DNA of 64,000 nt from Moniliella sp. 'wahieum' (lineage: Eukaryota > Basidiomycota > Moniliellomycetes > Moniliellales > Moniliellaceae), in assembly GCA_003971905.1 (NCBI GenBank), contig RSEE01000062.1, positions 248,001-312,000 of the forward strand. Direction: 5' to 3'. Position numbers and translations under genes: made by a program. This document shows, piece after piece, positions 11,913 through 23,345 of this stretch (position 1 is its first letter; each line of letters begins with the position of its first letter). The notes beneath the pieces were generated by a model that saw only the letters and a program-made list of their open reading frames with translations, made no database searches and was not told the origin of the DNA.

Positions 11913-14009
11913 CTAATGATTGTTCCCACGCGCTCCGCCCTCGCGTAGACTACACGGAGCGTGCGCGCCGCCGCCCCTCGGGGGGAACAGGACATGGCAC
12001 ACGCAGCCGCACTGCGCCACACATTCATGTTGGGCCACGACCCTAGCCCAAGCTTGGCTCTCCTGGGCGCGTACGCGCGTACGTCCCGCCGGGCGACCAA
12101 CTCGGTTCTCCCCTACCTCCTCCGCCTGCTCCGCCTGCTCCCGCACGATATCCCACGCATTGGCGTACCGGATGTACCGGGGCATCCCACCTCGCGTCCC
12201 TGGTTCTACCCCTCCCCCTCCGGGTGCAGCATGAGCATGCGCGTCACCCACGGGTCCTCGGTTGGGACCTCCCATTGGGGCTGGAATTGGAGATGGGGTT
12301 GCGGTTGCAGTTGGGGTAGATGTGGTCCCCGGTGCTGGTGCGGTTGGGGTTGGTTCGGCGGGGGGGTTGCGTTCCCACTGGGCTTCTGCCTCGGTCGCGT
12401 CCGCCCACTCGGGGGGGAAGACACGGGTAGGAGGTAGGGCATGGTGGGACCAGGGATGCTGTTCCTGGGCTGGGGGCTGGGCCTGTGGGGCATGTTGAGC
12501 CTGTGCAGGCACGTCGGGACCTGGTTGGTACTGGTACCCGTCGTGCCCGCTGTGCCCGTGGTGCGCATGATGGCCATGGTGGTCGGGCTGGGATAACCCT
12601 GTCCCGACCGACGGGGGAGGAGCGAGGTAAACGGCCCAACTAGGATCGTGGTGAGCCAACGTGCGCAAGATGGCCGGCTGACGCGCTTGATGCGCACGGT
12701 CCTCCTGTGCCAACCCAAGCAGAGTGTGGTGGTGCCAGACGTGGTCGGTACGGGGCGTAGACCATGCATTGGGGTAGTCCGGCACGGCAGGCACTGTGGG
12801 CGGAGCCAAAGGCGGAGATGGGACGTGCGTCGCGCCCGCCAGCCCCTCGGATGACCACGAGGTATACGTGTCTTGGGAAGGCGTGGGTGGGGGCGGGAAA
12901 TGCTGTGGAGCAAGGGAGGAGTTGGAAAGGAAAGGCGCAGGCGAAGGCGCAGGCGGGTGGTCGGTGTACGGAGCTTGGTCATGGTCTGTGTGGTGTACTC
13001 CCATCTCCTGGGGCGGGGCGTGGGATGGAGTAGGACAGGAAGGAGTGGAGGGAATAGAATGCGTCCAAGGAATCGCAGGCGCAGAAGGGGGAGGGACGAT
13101 GTTGGCTCAGGAACCGGTACGGTAGGCTCAATAGATGGTGCAGATGGAGGAGATGGTGCAGATGGCGGGGGAGCAGGGTGGGCCGGCCAGGAAGAGGCAG
13201 AGGGTGGTAGCTTGGTGGAGGAGGGGAAGGAGCTGCCTCCGCAGCGGCATAGGTCGCCCACCACGTCTCGGCCAAGTTGTCATCCGAGACGACCGCTGGG
13301 GCGGGCGGAAGGCCCGTCACCCGCGACGACAACATGGCCGGTGCGGGACGGTGCCAAGGCCGGAACGGGAGCGTGATAGCACGCACGCTCGACCGGAACT
13401 TGGTCCAGGCAGGCGCAAAGATGTACCCTCCCTTGGGCTGGACGTTGTACAGGTACGGAAGACGATGGAGGGGAGCGTGCTGAGCAGGCTGCTGGTATCG
13501 GTAGGCCCATGCTCTGCGGCAGCGAGGAGAGTATGGAAGGTGTCTAGGCCTGGGCGACGAGGAGTGAGGTAGCGTAGTGGTCTGGCCAGGTGGGATCAGG
13601 CGCCATCGCAGCGGCCGCAGGACCCAGGGGGTGGTGAGGAGTGGGCTCAGGTCGCCCAGGGGCAGAAGATGTGGGTCGAGGTATACGACTGGGGAACAGA
13701 AAGGCGGAAGAGGTGCAGCCACGTAAGGCTGTCGGCATCTCGGGCGCAAAAGGGGAGGGGATCGGAGAGATAGGGGGAAGGGAAAGGACGAGAGAGTGTG
13801 GCGAGACTGTTGCGACTCAGTGGCTCTACCCCGACCACCTGATCCACAGGGAGGCGACGGACCGCAGCTTGGACGTGAACAGGAAGCAGAGCGGGAGTGG
13901 TAAGGAGGAGGATGGGGGCATCGGGCGAGCGCTGGCGGAGGGCATAGACCAGAGCTTGCACCCCGGGCAGATCGGCCTCGGTGTGGAGGAGAGTGGCAAA
14001 GGTAGCCAT
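11913..14009 (-). CDS. Glycogenin-like glycosyltransferase family 8 protein with degenerate catalytic motifs
   Basis: Glycogenin self-glucosylates from UDP-glucose to prime glycogen. The GT8 fold is recognisable from ATG 14009: MATFATLLHTEADLPG, LVYALRQRSPDAPILLLTTP, then SLTWLHLFRL, VVYLDPHLLPLGDL near 13.66 kb, LDTFHTLLAAAEHG near 13.55 kb and RLPYLYNVQPKGGYIFAPAW near 13.43 kb. The rest, to the stop at 11913, is a Pro/His/Ala-rich tail of roughly 450 residues, ending with an ANAWDIVREQAEQAEE segment that could be a glycogen-synthase docking site (inference only). The metal-binding DxD of the family reads D-P-H here, the FN(A/S)G(V) motif reads YATSLL, and the DGGDQG motif reads PTDTSS, so catalysis is doubtful. 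At least four frame breaks occur, two of them close to these motifs, but the altered residues themselves lie inside continuous stretches. Family membership is likely; activity is not supported. Confidence 0.78.
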
Positions 14010-15430
14010 GGTGATGGTGGCGTGGCAGAGGAGGAGGAGAAAGCGATCGGAGGGAGGGTGAGAAGGGGTCAGATGCTGGCGAGATGGACCGACGCGACTG
14101 AGGTGAGGTTGGTCCTGCGATGGAGCAGGCGGGGAGGAGAGAAGGGAAGAAGCGCAAGCGGGGACAGGCTGACGTGTGTGGACAAAGGATACGGGTGGGG
14201 TGCGATGATGTCGATGATGTCGATGATACGTGTTGATTGAATACGGGTCCTCGAGCGCGCCGGTTGGGGCCGCCTGGTAGGGTGCAGCCGGCTGGGATAC
14301 ATATATACGCAGAGCGCCTGTCCGTGGTCCCACGGCAGGAGAGGGCCCAAGGTGGGTGGGTAGCCGGTACCCGGGTAACGCGTTAGCGGGACAACGGAAT
14401 CGGCGATAGATGTGTCGATCCACCCTCCATGTCCTCTAGCCTACTGTAGCCGTGTATCCTCGTGTACCCCACCGTGCTCCTTCTGGCTCGCAGCCACATG
14501 CCTCACCAGGCCACCCCGTGTGTTGCGCGGAATACTCAGACTGAGGACCAAGCAGGATATGTGAGCCAAGCGAGGATACCTGGACCCGATTGATAATGCC
14601 GATGAGGGAGCTCTCGCAGGCTGCCGGCTATCGACGACCGAGCATCCGTCACCTCGTCACTAGACGGTTTGACGTTTGATTCTCCTGCACGACGGTTCCT
14701 GGTGGGCTAAGCGATCAAGATGATTCAATGATCGATGAGAGACGATGCGGCGCGGAGCCACTATCCCCAAGGTAACCAGCTAAGCGCTAACCCCAGCTCA
14801 GCGAGGCTGGGCGGCTCAGAGAAGACTAACGCACAGGCCCTCAGCTTTTGCCCACCTGAATTTGACACTCGCGCCATGCCCCTTTCTTGCCACTGTCCAC
14901 TGCACTGGCCATTTTGCCACTCTAGCGCCCAGCCCGCATCCGCCTGTCCTGGGCCCAGCCCTGTCCCGCCTGGGAATCCATCCCTCCCCTCCCCCCCATC
15001 ATCGCGTGCTCTTCCATGGAGGGGGCACGGATGGCGTTGGGCTTTTGGGAAGCACAACATATGATGGGTACCTGAGCACTGTGTATACTGTGTTGAACTC
15101 ATCGATGACCGTTCGATGAACCGGCGGGAGGAGCCGAGGCCTGGGATGATCGATGATCGATCCCTGATCGAATCGGTTGAGAGGATCGTCGCTGGATTAA
15201 CATACTAACAGGAAAAGTGGGCCCTGTCAGAAGCCTACGCAGACGGCGGTGGGGAGGAGCGGAAAAAGACGCAGGACAGAGACAGGGCAGTGCGCACAGG
15301 CCACCCGAATCGAAACAACCAATGCGAATCCAAACCCAGAATGAAATTACGAAATAAACTGCCACGTGGAAGGCGCGCGTCGCGGCCACTGGATCGGCCA
15401 GCATGCCTGCATGCCTGCATGCTCCCCTCC
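14010..15430. other. Divergent intergenic region, glycogenin-like / SWS1
   Basis: This 1.4-kb stretch has no convincing gene. It contains a GATGTC microsatellite at about 14206-14226, one ACGCGT at 14378, a GATCGATGATCGAT run near 15145-15165 and a direct repeat of TGCATGCC at about 15400-15420 just upstream of SWS1. Confidence 0.55.
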
Positions 15431-16318
15431 CGCCGCCAATGGACTGGCCCCGCCACGCGCTCCTCACCACCCTCATTGACCGCATCCCCGCGGCGGCCCA
15501 GTGGATGAACCGTGTCTCTTGCACCTTGCCCAGGCGGTGGACAGCGAGCTGCTGCCTGCGCTCGACCTCGTGGACCAAGGCCAAGGTACGAGGACCGTTC
15601 CCCGCGCTCGCGCTCGTGCCACGCCCGCTTGCCACGGCCTGACCCACTCTTTCCTCGTGCCCCCGCCCAGTGCGTCTACTTCCGCGGCCGTTCGAACCAC
15701 GTTCCGTCTTGACCACGACGGAAGCCAGGACGGGATCTGGGCTGGATCCTGATCTTGCCCCTCCTGCGGCCCAACAAGCCCAGGCGGGCGGATACCTCAC
15801 CTATCCTGCTCTGGGCCTCTGCCTTTGTCCCTACGCGGGACCTGCCCCGTTCTGCTGCCACCTGCTCGCCACGTACATTGCGCTACGCCTTGGCGTGGCC
15901 CAGGTCGAACCGAGTGCGGTTGCTCTGGCACGTGCGCTGGACGCGGTAGCGAAACACCCTGCGCCAGTAAGAGGAGCGTGCTCTGCTTCGGATTCTAGGA
16001 CCGCCAACTGCCCCCGCGTCCTCGTCCAACACTGCGGGCGTTGGTCCTGCTCGTGCTGCTCCTGCGCCCGTGGCCGCGTCGCCCTTCCCTCCTCTTGCCA
16101 TCCGATCTCAGAAGAGGGGAAGGCCGATGAGGATGGATCGTGGCATGCCGTACCATGGGCTGTGCCCGCAGGGACTCCTATCTACAAGCACGAGCGCACC
16201 TGACAGTTGGGAAGAAGGGGGGAGAGAGACGGATAGACGGATGCGAAGAGCCACGTTCGCTCCGAACGGCGACTGCTGGGCGCGGGAGGCGAGACAGACA
16301 GCCGCAGTAATGAATTGA
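15431..16318 (+). CDS. sws1: SWIM zinc-finger protein, SWS1/ZSWIM7 homologue (Shu complex)
   Basis: SWS1 proteins pair with a Rad51 paralogue in the Shu complex, which promotes Rad51 filament assembly in homologous recombination. Two landmarks support the call. The first is LAQAVDSELLPALDLVDQGQ near 15.52-15.58 kb, matching the ALDLVDR block of human ZSWIM7. The second is a SWIM-type CxC...CxH finger, CLCPYAGPAPFCCHLLA, at about 15820-15870, matching C.CPAF....CKHLLA. One intron fits at 15586-15670 (GTACGA...CCCAG) and a second short one may lie at about 15967-16001. The frame changes once in exon 1, and the frame just after the first intron is ambiguous. The 3' end is uncertain: 16201-16203 without the second intron, 16316-16318 with it. 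ATG 15431 gives MDWPRHALLTTLIDRI. A small and divergent family, so confidence is moderate to good. Confidence 0.75.
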
Positions 16319-16691
16319 ATCATTTACCCCGGCGGCCGAGGGGCGGCTGAGCGGTTGAAGACTGGATTTGAAATGTGAAATGGCAGCGGGCTGCCCCGTG
16401 CCGCGCGGCAGTCTCGCGACGCGCGCGGCCCGGCGACTTGAAATTTGAAGCGGCGCGCGGTCACACACTGCCTGTGCTGGGGCAGGAGCACACACTGGCG
16501 CCGTGCGCGGGGCGTGGCAGCGCGGCCTCGTGTTGGTTGGCCGCCGAGCGGCGGACGGCCTGCCTGGGCTAAGGTGCACTCGGCTGGCCTACGCAGAAGC
16601 TCCCACGTCACGCAGACGCCTTCGCCTGTCGTCGCCGACCCCATCCTCCCTTCCGCCCTTCCGCCCTTACGCCCCCCCCTCCTCCTCCACC
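16319..16691 (+). promoter_or_regulatory. Beta-tubulin promoter and leader
   Basis: No gene is seen in these 373 bases. The last 60 bases are strongly pyrimidine-rich (CTTCCGCC repeats followed by a C run), and the start codon sits in a good CCACCATGG context. Pyrimidine-rich leaders of this type are common upstream of highly expressed fungal genes. Confidence 0.5.
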
Positions 16692-18266
16692 ATGGGCCGC
16701 GAGATCATCACCTTCAGCGTCGGCCAGGCCGGCACCCAGGTCGGCACCGAGTTCTGGAAGAACATCACCGCCGAGCACGGCCTCGACTATGACGGCGCCT
16801 ACGTCGGCACCGACGACCGCCAGCTCGGCAAGGTCGACGTCTTCTTCAGCGAGTCGGCCGACAGCAACCGCTTCGTCCCCCGCAACATCACCGTCGACCT
16901 CGAGCCTGGCACCATCGACGTTGTCCGCAACGGCCCTCTTGCCAAGCTCTTCCGCCCCGACTCGCTCATCTTTGGCAGCTCGGGCGCCGGCAACAGCTTT
17001 GCCAAGGGCTACTACACCGAAGGTCTGTCTGTCTCCCGCCTGTGCACGCGCTCGCCTTCCCTTGCGCTCTGTGGCTGCTGACCCCCTCTTGTCTTCTGCC
17101 TTCAGGCGCCGAGCTCATCGACTCGATTATGGAAGTGGCTCGCAAGGAGGCTGAGAAGGCCGACGTCCTGCAAGGCTTCCAGCTGCTCCACTCCCTTGGT
17201 GGCGGCACTGGCTCGGGTCTGGGCACCAACCTGATCACCAAGCTCCGTGAGGAGTTCCCCGACCGCATTCTCACCTCTTGGTCCGTCCTGCCTAGCCCCA
17301 AGGTGAGCGAGGTGGTGGTGGAGCCGTACAATGCGACGCTTAGTTTCCATCAGCTGGTGGAGCACTCCGACATGACCTTCTGCTTGGACAATGAGGCACT
17401 GTTTGACATTTGCATGAAGACGCTTCGCATCAAGGACCCTACCTCGTCCGACTTGAACAAGGTCATTGCCAAGGCCATGTCGGGGTGTGTCGACGACACT
17501 TCGGTTCCCAGGCCAGCTCAACTCGGACCTGCGCAAGCTTGCGGTCAACATGGTTCCCTTCCCGCGTCTTCACTTCTTTACCGTTGGCTACGCTCCCCTT
17601 GTTTCGCTCGGATCCAAGGCCTACACCAACCTCAAGGTGGCTGAGTTGGTCCAACAGGGCCTTGCCCCGGTAACACCATGGCTGCCGTCGACGCTCGCTG
17701 TATGTCCCTCTTTTTTTCTTTGGAAATGACCTGTGGAGCAGATTGCTGACTAGGCGAATTGCTGTGCTTAAGTGGGCAAGTACCTTACTGTTGGTGCCAA
17801 CTTCCGTGGCAAGACAATCAAGAGCAAGGATGTGGAAGATGAGATGTTCCAGGCACAACAGAAGAGCAGTTCGGGCTTTGTCGACTGGATCCCGCAAAAC
17901 ATTACCACTTCCCTGTGTGATGTGCCGCCGGTTGACTCGCCGGTCAGTGCCACCTTTATTGGCAACACCACCTCGGTTCAGGAACTGTTCAAGCGGACGC
18001 AAGCCCAATTTTCCGCCATGTTCCGTCGCCGCGCTTTCCTTCACTGGTACACCAACGAAGGTATGGATGAGATGGAGTTTACCGAGGCCGAGTCCAACCT
18101 CATGGACCTTGTTTCCGAGTACCAGCAGTACCAAGAGGCCAGCATCGACGAAGACGAGCTCTTGGAGGATGGATACGAGGAGGAGTATGTTGAGGAAGAT
18201 GGGATGGCGCCGGCTGAGGATGCATACGAAGCGAATGGCTTTGAGGGCGAAGCGGAAGAAGAATAG
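16692..18266 (+). CDS. tub2: Beta-tubulin
   Basis: Beta subunit of the microtubule heterodimer; it binds and hydrolyses GTP at the plus end. Three exons: 16692-17022, 17106-17699 and 17773-18266. Diagnostic motifs are the tubulin signature GGGTGSG near 17.2 kb, [25 protein letters not shown] near 17.33-17.4 kb (split for length), [21 protein letters not shown] near 17.52 kb, [17 protein letters not shown] near 17.88 kb, and an acidic Glu/Tyr-rich tail. The N-terminus is unusual: [18 protein letters not shown] instead of the canonical beta MREI.H.Q.GQCGNQIG, so Cys12 is replaced by Ala as in alpha-tubulin and a Gly follows the Met. Beta identity is nevertheless clear from QLGKVDVFF and [13 protein letters not shown]. 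The tail runs about 25 residues longer than typical. Two one-base losses occur near 17486 (in GGGG) and 17669 (in CCCC). Confidence 0.96.
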
Positions 18267-19184
18267 TCCCGCTCGCTAGCTATGTACCCTCGCCTGGAAA
18301 TTCGCACCTTCGCTCTCTGTGAAGAAGAGTGCGCATGTGCCGTCAAAATCCCATTATCCCATTTCCTTCCCCTCTCGCCTGCTTCTGCCCCTCCTTCTAT
18401 CCTTTCTAGCCTGCCAGGCGGACTAAGCAAAGCCAAAGCATGCTCACTTCCGAAGTATGCCCTGGCCTTCAGTCCCCGGTTTGGCATTTCTTTCGTGTGC
18501 CCTCGGGCCCTCTAGCTTATGCTGTGACACGTCTGTTCCCTTCAACTTGTAATCCCATCCAACCAGACCGATGGCGGCTCTACCCCACCCCTCCGCGCAC
18601 CCGCTTCTTGCTTCCATAGCGTAGCACTAGGTCAGTATTGCTGGCTAGGTGTTGCACGGGTCGAGCCAAGGGCCACAAGCCAAATGCTAAAAGCCCAATG
18701 CCAAATCGAAAAATAGGTAGAGGCGGGAACCAGGACAGAAAACCATACACGCCTGCGGTACGAAGCACTTCGTAGAGGGTGTGCAACTACGCGAGCGATG
18801 TAGGCGAGCGATGCAACTGATGACATTCCGTGCCAGAGGTAGAGGTAGAGGTAGCAAGCAGGTCGGGAGGGCCACTGATTTGCGGATTGGGGTCAGTCCT
18901 GGGTCTGGCACCGAGGACGACAGGGCGGGATAGGGGACGTGGTACCCTCGAACCCGCGCCGAGGACTTGCTGGATGCTGGATAAACAAAAAGCTTGCATT
19001 AGGCACCTTGAAGCTTGAAGCTTGAAGCTTGGGGCAGGAGGTTGTATGACCAATGAATGATCTATGATCTCTTTCGTCGTCGTGGTATTAGCTAGCCCCT
19101 TGGGCCCTGAGCAGGAGCCTTGGGCATCGATACCGATCCACAGTTGAGCGGAGCGAAGGCGGCAAAATACCAACAAAAAGGTGG
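18267..19184. other. Tubulin 3' region and spacer
   Basis: No gene is recognised. AAGCTTG is repeated in tandem at 19009-19029, and a GGTAGA repeat sits near 18837-18852. Pyrimidine-rich sequence after the tubulin stop (18340-18400) is probably its 3' UTR. Confidence 0.5.
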
Positions 19185-19285
19185 TGACGAGAGTGGGATT
19201 CGAACCCACGCCCCGGAGGACTGCGGTTTTGCGGATTCCAAAGTGTCCTTAAACACAGCGCGTTAGACCACTTCGCTATCTCGCC
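19185..19285 (-). tRNA. tRNA-Leu(UAA) with a short intron
   Basis: Read on the minus strand, the acceptor stem GGCGAGA pairs with TCTCGTC at the 3' end (one G-T pair), followed by discriminator A. The D-arm holds AGTGGTCTAA, as in eukaryotic tRNA-Leu. The anticodon stem CTGTG pairs with CGCAG once about 21 bases between them are removed, leaving the loop TTTAAGC with anticodon TAA. The intron lies one base 3' of the anticodon, the standard nuclear position. A long variable arm (about 11 nt) and the T-arm GTGGG-TTCGAAT-CCCAC (B box) complete a type II tRNA. There is no encoded CCA, as expected for nuclear genes. A TTTTT run lies just downstream on the minus strand (about 19174-19178) as a Pol III terminator. 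Confidence 0.9.
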
Positions 19286-19886
19286 TTGGGCAGGATGGAA
19301 TATTATCGCTCTAACATGTAAAGAGTAAGCAAAACAGGCTTCCCTGGAGCCCTAGTTCAAGTGAGAAACGGATAGACAACAGAAGATCAAGCCTATAAAT
19401 AGCCTAGTGTCATGGGACGAGCCCCGAAGTGGGACCTACTCCTGTAGTTCAGAGCAAACCCCTGGGATAGCCGATCGGAGCCACGCACGGTCTGTCCCGG
19501 TTCAGATCGTGGTCGAACGGAGGAGCGGGTGTAGTATAGAGGCTAAGGAAAGACCCTCTCTCTATAGTAGTTCGGGTGTTAGCTGTGCCTGCGTTTACCG
19601 GCCGCTGGCAGCTTAGACGCTCCCAGGATGGAGCAGCGTGCGCAGGTCAACAAGCCTAGCATTGCACCTACGGGGAGCCACCGACCGCCCTCCGTATAAC
19701 ATGGAGACTCAGTATATGTTCACCGTGGGGCATCCTATGTACACCACAAGCGCCACAGAAAAACTAGATATAGGCGTCATGATCAATGATATGGCATCAC
19801 ATACCGACACCTGCGGTGCCTTGAAGAAGAAGAAGAGGTATTTCTAGACATAAACAGAGCATTGAACCTAACCAACCAGCCGCACA
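19286..19886. other. Spacer upstream of the tRNA and 3' of the DUF1399 gene
   Basis: A TATAAATA element lies at about 19393-19400 on the plus strand, followed by 250 bases of mixed composition that encode no recognisable protein. I could not match this stretch to a known structural RNA. Confidence 0.35.
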
Positions 19887-22166
19887 TTACCCACCACCGC
19901 ATCCACCTCCTCCGCATCCTCCTCCTCCTCCGCCTCCGCAGCCAGAGTTATTGCCAACGTTTCCACACCCCCCGCACCCGTTCCGGACTGGCACGACGTA
20001 CCCGCCCACGGCGTTGGCGCACCCTCCTGCACCGCACGAGCCTGCGCCTACGACACCACCACATGTGCCCGCGACGCAGGCGCCGACGCTACCGGATCCC
20101 ATGGCCGCGCACGCCGGGTTGGATGGGTACATGCCCGAGTTGGAGCCGGGTGTGATGCATGGGTCAGGGTAGTAAGGAGCGTAGTAAGGCATGTAGATGG
20201 GGTAGATTCCCCATGCCAACGTGGTGGATTCCGTCGGTTCATACCGTGGACGTTGTTTCTCGTTCTTCTCGTTCGCAGGCGAGTGAGCAGGCCGCGTTTG
20301 TGCAGTCTCCGCTGGGCCGCGGCTGCCTTGGAAACGAGACGGCGGTAGCGCATGGTCTCTTTGGACGCTAGTTTGGGGTTGCCCTCGGTTGGCACGGCGT
20401 TGTGAGCGGACATGTGCGCGTTGCGGTGAGGAGTGTCGTGGTGGATGGTAGGATTGGCATGGAGGGCGTCGGAATTGGCTCGAGCGAGGGAGGCTGTAGA
20501 AGAGGCGAACCAGTAGGCCGGAGAAGCAGAGTTGGTATGGCCTTCACGTACAGCCTCGCAGTACCAGCAGGTGCACTGGGAGTAAGGCTGGCCATTGGTC
20601 AAGCTACTGTACCGTTTGGATGGTTCGAACGCATCGCTCAAGCGACCCGAGGCGACCTTATCATCATGGTTGATCATGCGGCCCATATTGAGCATCGTGT
20701 AGAATGGTAGCGTGCCGGTGCGAGCTGGTGTGTGTGCCATGCCAAGTCCACGTCCAAGTGGGTACGGCCATGTCCACAGGGTACTTTTTGATGATTGGAG
20801 AAAGATGAGTACTTGTCAATCGACCGGGTCATGGTCTGTTGCAGCGCGGCGAATGCAACCAATCAATCTCATCCATCTTGCGGATAATGTACCTTGACGC
20901 AGTACCGCGCCCACCAACTCGAGTCCAAACGGACACGAATTTTCCAGTAGCGCGACATCATCAACCGAATCCCCACGCGTCGGACCTTAGCCACGCGACG
21001 AATGACATTTTGACGGTTGCCTACTTGCCGCACCACGTCACGGTCGCTAAAGCCCTTTTGGATGACTTTGCACACGTCTTGGATGGTAGCGTGGGGATTG
21101 TGTTCAAGTCGAGCTTTTTGTCGAGCTGCACGTAGACCCCCTTTAGTAAAAAGTGGCTGCCATACGACTGGTGCATCCTGGACCTGAAGCCTTCGAAAAT
21201 AGGACGGCCATCAAACGAAAACATGGTGCCTGGCATGACGACCTTGCGCAGCTTGAGGTCCTGAAAATCCGCACGGAATTTGGCCACACGCAGGTCGTTG
21301 TGGGAGATGCGGTAAGAGCAGGCGGGGCAGGTAGTAAGCCAGTTGGAGTCGCTAAACCCCTTTTGCGCATCGAACCACGGCTTGGCCAAGGAGCCCAGTC
21401 GACCCGCTGTGACCCACGGCACTTCTTGCTCTCGCTTACAACGGGGACAGGCGATCACCTTGCCCTTTTTGTCTTCCTGGTTGCGCCAGGCGCGACCGGT
21501 GCGCGCTTGGAACTGCTCGGCGGCTTTGGCAGGCGGCATGTATCGAGCGAGTCGTTGATGCAATTGTCGATCAGGGCCCAGGGGAAGCCGTGTGTGCCAA
21601 ACCTGCATGCGATGCGTGCGGAGACAATCTTCGAGGTAGTTGATCGGGTTGAGGCAAATGCGTGCCCACCATCAACACATCCAGCGGCGGCAACTTGTCC
21701 GCCTGCCACAGCCGCCGGTCCGACAGATGCTTTGAATTGGCTATCACGTCCACGTACAAGCGTATAACAGAGTCGACGATATCGAGCGTGATCGCTGGTC
21801 CAGGCGAGCTAGGCAGACAGTCAAACCAAAACCGTTCGAACCGATCTGCCGCTCGTGCCACATACACCGCCAGCGCTTCTCCGTACCGCGCGAGCGCCTT
21901 GTTTCGATCGTCTTCCACTTCAAAGTCGGCCAGCACGTCCTCGTCCCACAGGCCAAACATGCCATCGGTATGGGCGATCGAGTCGCGCAAATCGGCAAAG
22001 ACAGCGAGCAGGCGTAAGTGGGCGACACACTCGTCTGGTGTGACGGTTTGAGTGGTATCGTCGTTCGAGATGAAGGGGAACGTGCGGGGTTCGGGCGCGT
22101 AGGCTGGGGGCTCACCACCGGGTCAGGGGCGGGCAATGGCTTGGACTCTTTCGTCTCAACCGACAT
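19887..22166 (-). CDS. DUF1399 glycine-rich-domain-containing protein (GRDP-like)
   Basis: Fungal members of this family are of unknown biochemical function; the plant relatives GRDP1/2 are linked to stress and growth. Hallmarks visible from ATG 22166: VTPDECVAHLRLLAVFADLRDSI with DGMFGLWDED near 21.97 kb; the AVYVARAADRFERFW helix; PPLDVLMVGTH near 21.67 kb (the first dV.mvWH motif); MQVWHTRLPLG near 21.6 kb; a CPRC...CPAC pair near 21.3-21.45 kb; HLDVDLAWHTHQLAP near 20.75 kb; and MINHDDKVASGRLSDAFE then SQCTCWYCEAVRE near 20.57-20.67 kb. The C-terminus is a Gly/Cys/Ala-rich tail (repeated GGCGGG-type units) ending at 19887, typical of the family. The frame breaks several times, including at the WH of the first motif. 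Family call is firm. Confidence 0.9.
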
Positions 22167-23345
22167 TGCCGCAGTACGGAGATGTAGACAGGATAGTTGT
22201 GGGGCTGAAGGTATTGAGGGGGGAGTTGCTCGCCAGTGATGACGATGAGGGTGGTGGGAGAGAGAAACGCGGGAAAGTGGAAACGGGCCCCGACTTTAAC
22301 CAGGTCTTTGTTTGGTGGTGTGCAGTTGTAGAGCTGTGAAGCGCGGTGGAGGACAAGGAGAGATGGCGAGGGTTAGAGCACAACAAGAGAAAGGGCTGCG
22401 GAGTAGTTCCGGTTCCCGATTATCGCTTATCGCTTTTTACAAATAGGGTACGGTGTGGTAGGCACGTCCGGAACGCCCTCGGGTTGCGGAGGGCGGCGCA
22501 AAAGGGAGCAGATACCTCTGATCCTATTACTATTCCAGGAACAAAAACTGCGAGTGCCAGTGTGCAACACATATGCCTGTTGCAGCTTCTCACTAGCTTC
22601 ACTCGACACATTGCCCACTTTTCCGCAGCCTCACTAATAGTAAAGTGAGGGCACTAAACCAACCGGCAAGCGGTAACCGGTAACCGGGGTAACCCGGAAC
22701 GCGTAACGCGTAACCTGTCACACTGCGTGAAGCCCCAGGGACTAGGGACTGTGAATGTGTGATCGATGATCTGTAACGAACGATGATCCTCATCGGTCAG
22801 TACGTGCAAACGTTCAACGTCAGTACTCAGTACCAGTGTCGATCCCCAACCTCAGGCTGGGTACCCACTTTTTCCGCAACAGGTGGACGCGCAACTCTCG
22901 CAGCCGAGATGGGATAATCGATAAGCGGTAACCGGTAACCGGTATAGGCTGGTCTAGGGCTGGTGGAGTTCTAGCCGGTATGAGATCTGAGAAGTGGGAC
23001 GTGTGAGATTTGCGTGGCGCACTATACGCATTTTTGCGCGTTACGCGTTACGGATCGATGAAGCGTACGCTGCATGAGGAACTGGAGCGGAGCAGAGCGG
23101 AGCAGAGCGGAGCCACCATCCACTATACACACAAGGCGTGAACACAGAACTTGTTTTTGCTGCCGATGGTAGTAATTCAGCCTATACCTGGAATGGTGTG
23201 TGCCTTCGGCCTTATATTGCAGCTTTATGAGCGCGGAGCGAAGTCAAAAGCATTTACGTGAGGGACACACTACAAAACCACCGAGCAATAAGGGTAACGA
23301 ATGTGTCTGAATTGGATATTAGATCATAGCTGTGGAGCGGGGATC
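22167..23345. other. Gene-free spacer with short repeated motifs
   Basis: This 1.2-kb stretch separates two minus-strand genes. It contains GGTAACC repeats at 22668-22690 and 22927-22944, ACGCGT clusters at 22699-22711 and 23043, and a GAGCGGAGCA tandem repeat at about 23090-23112. No gene is seen. Confidence 0.55.

Noticed and set aside
18940-19010. A second tRNA suggested by GGTTCGAGG on the minus strand
   Set aside because: No A box, acceptor stem or anticodon arm can be built around it.
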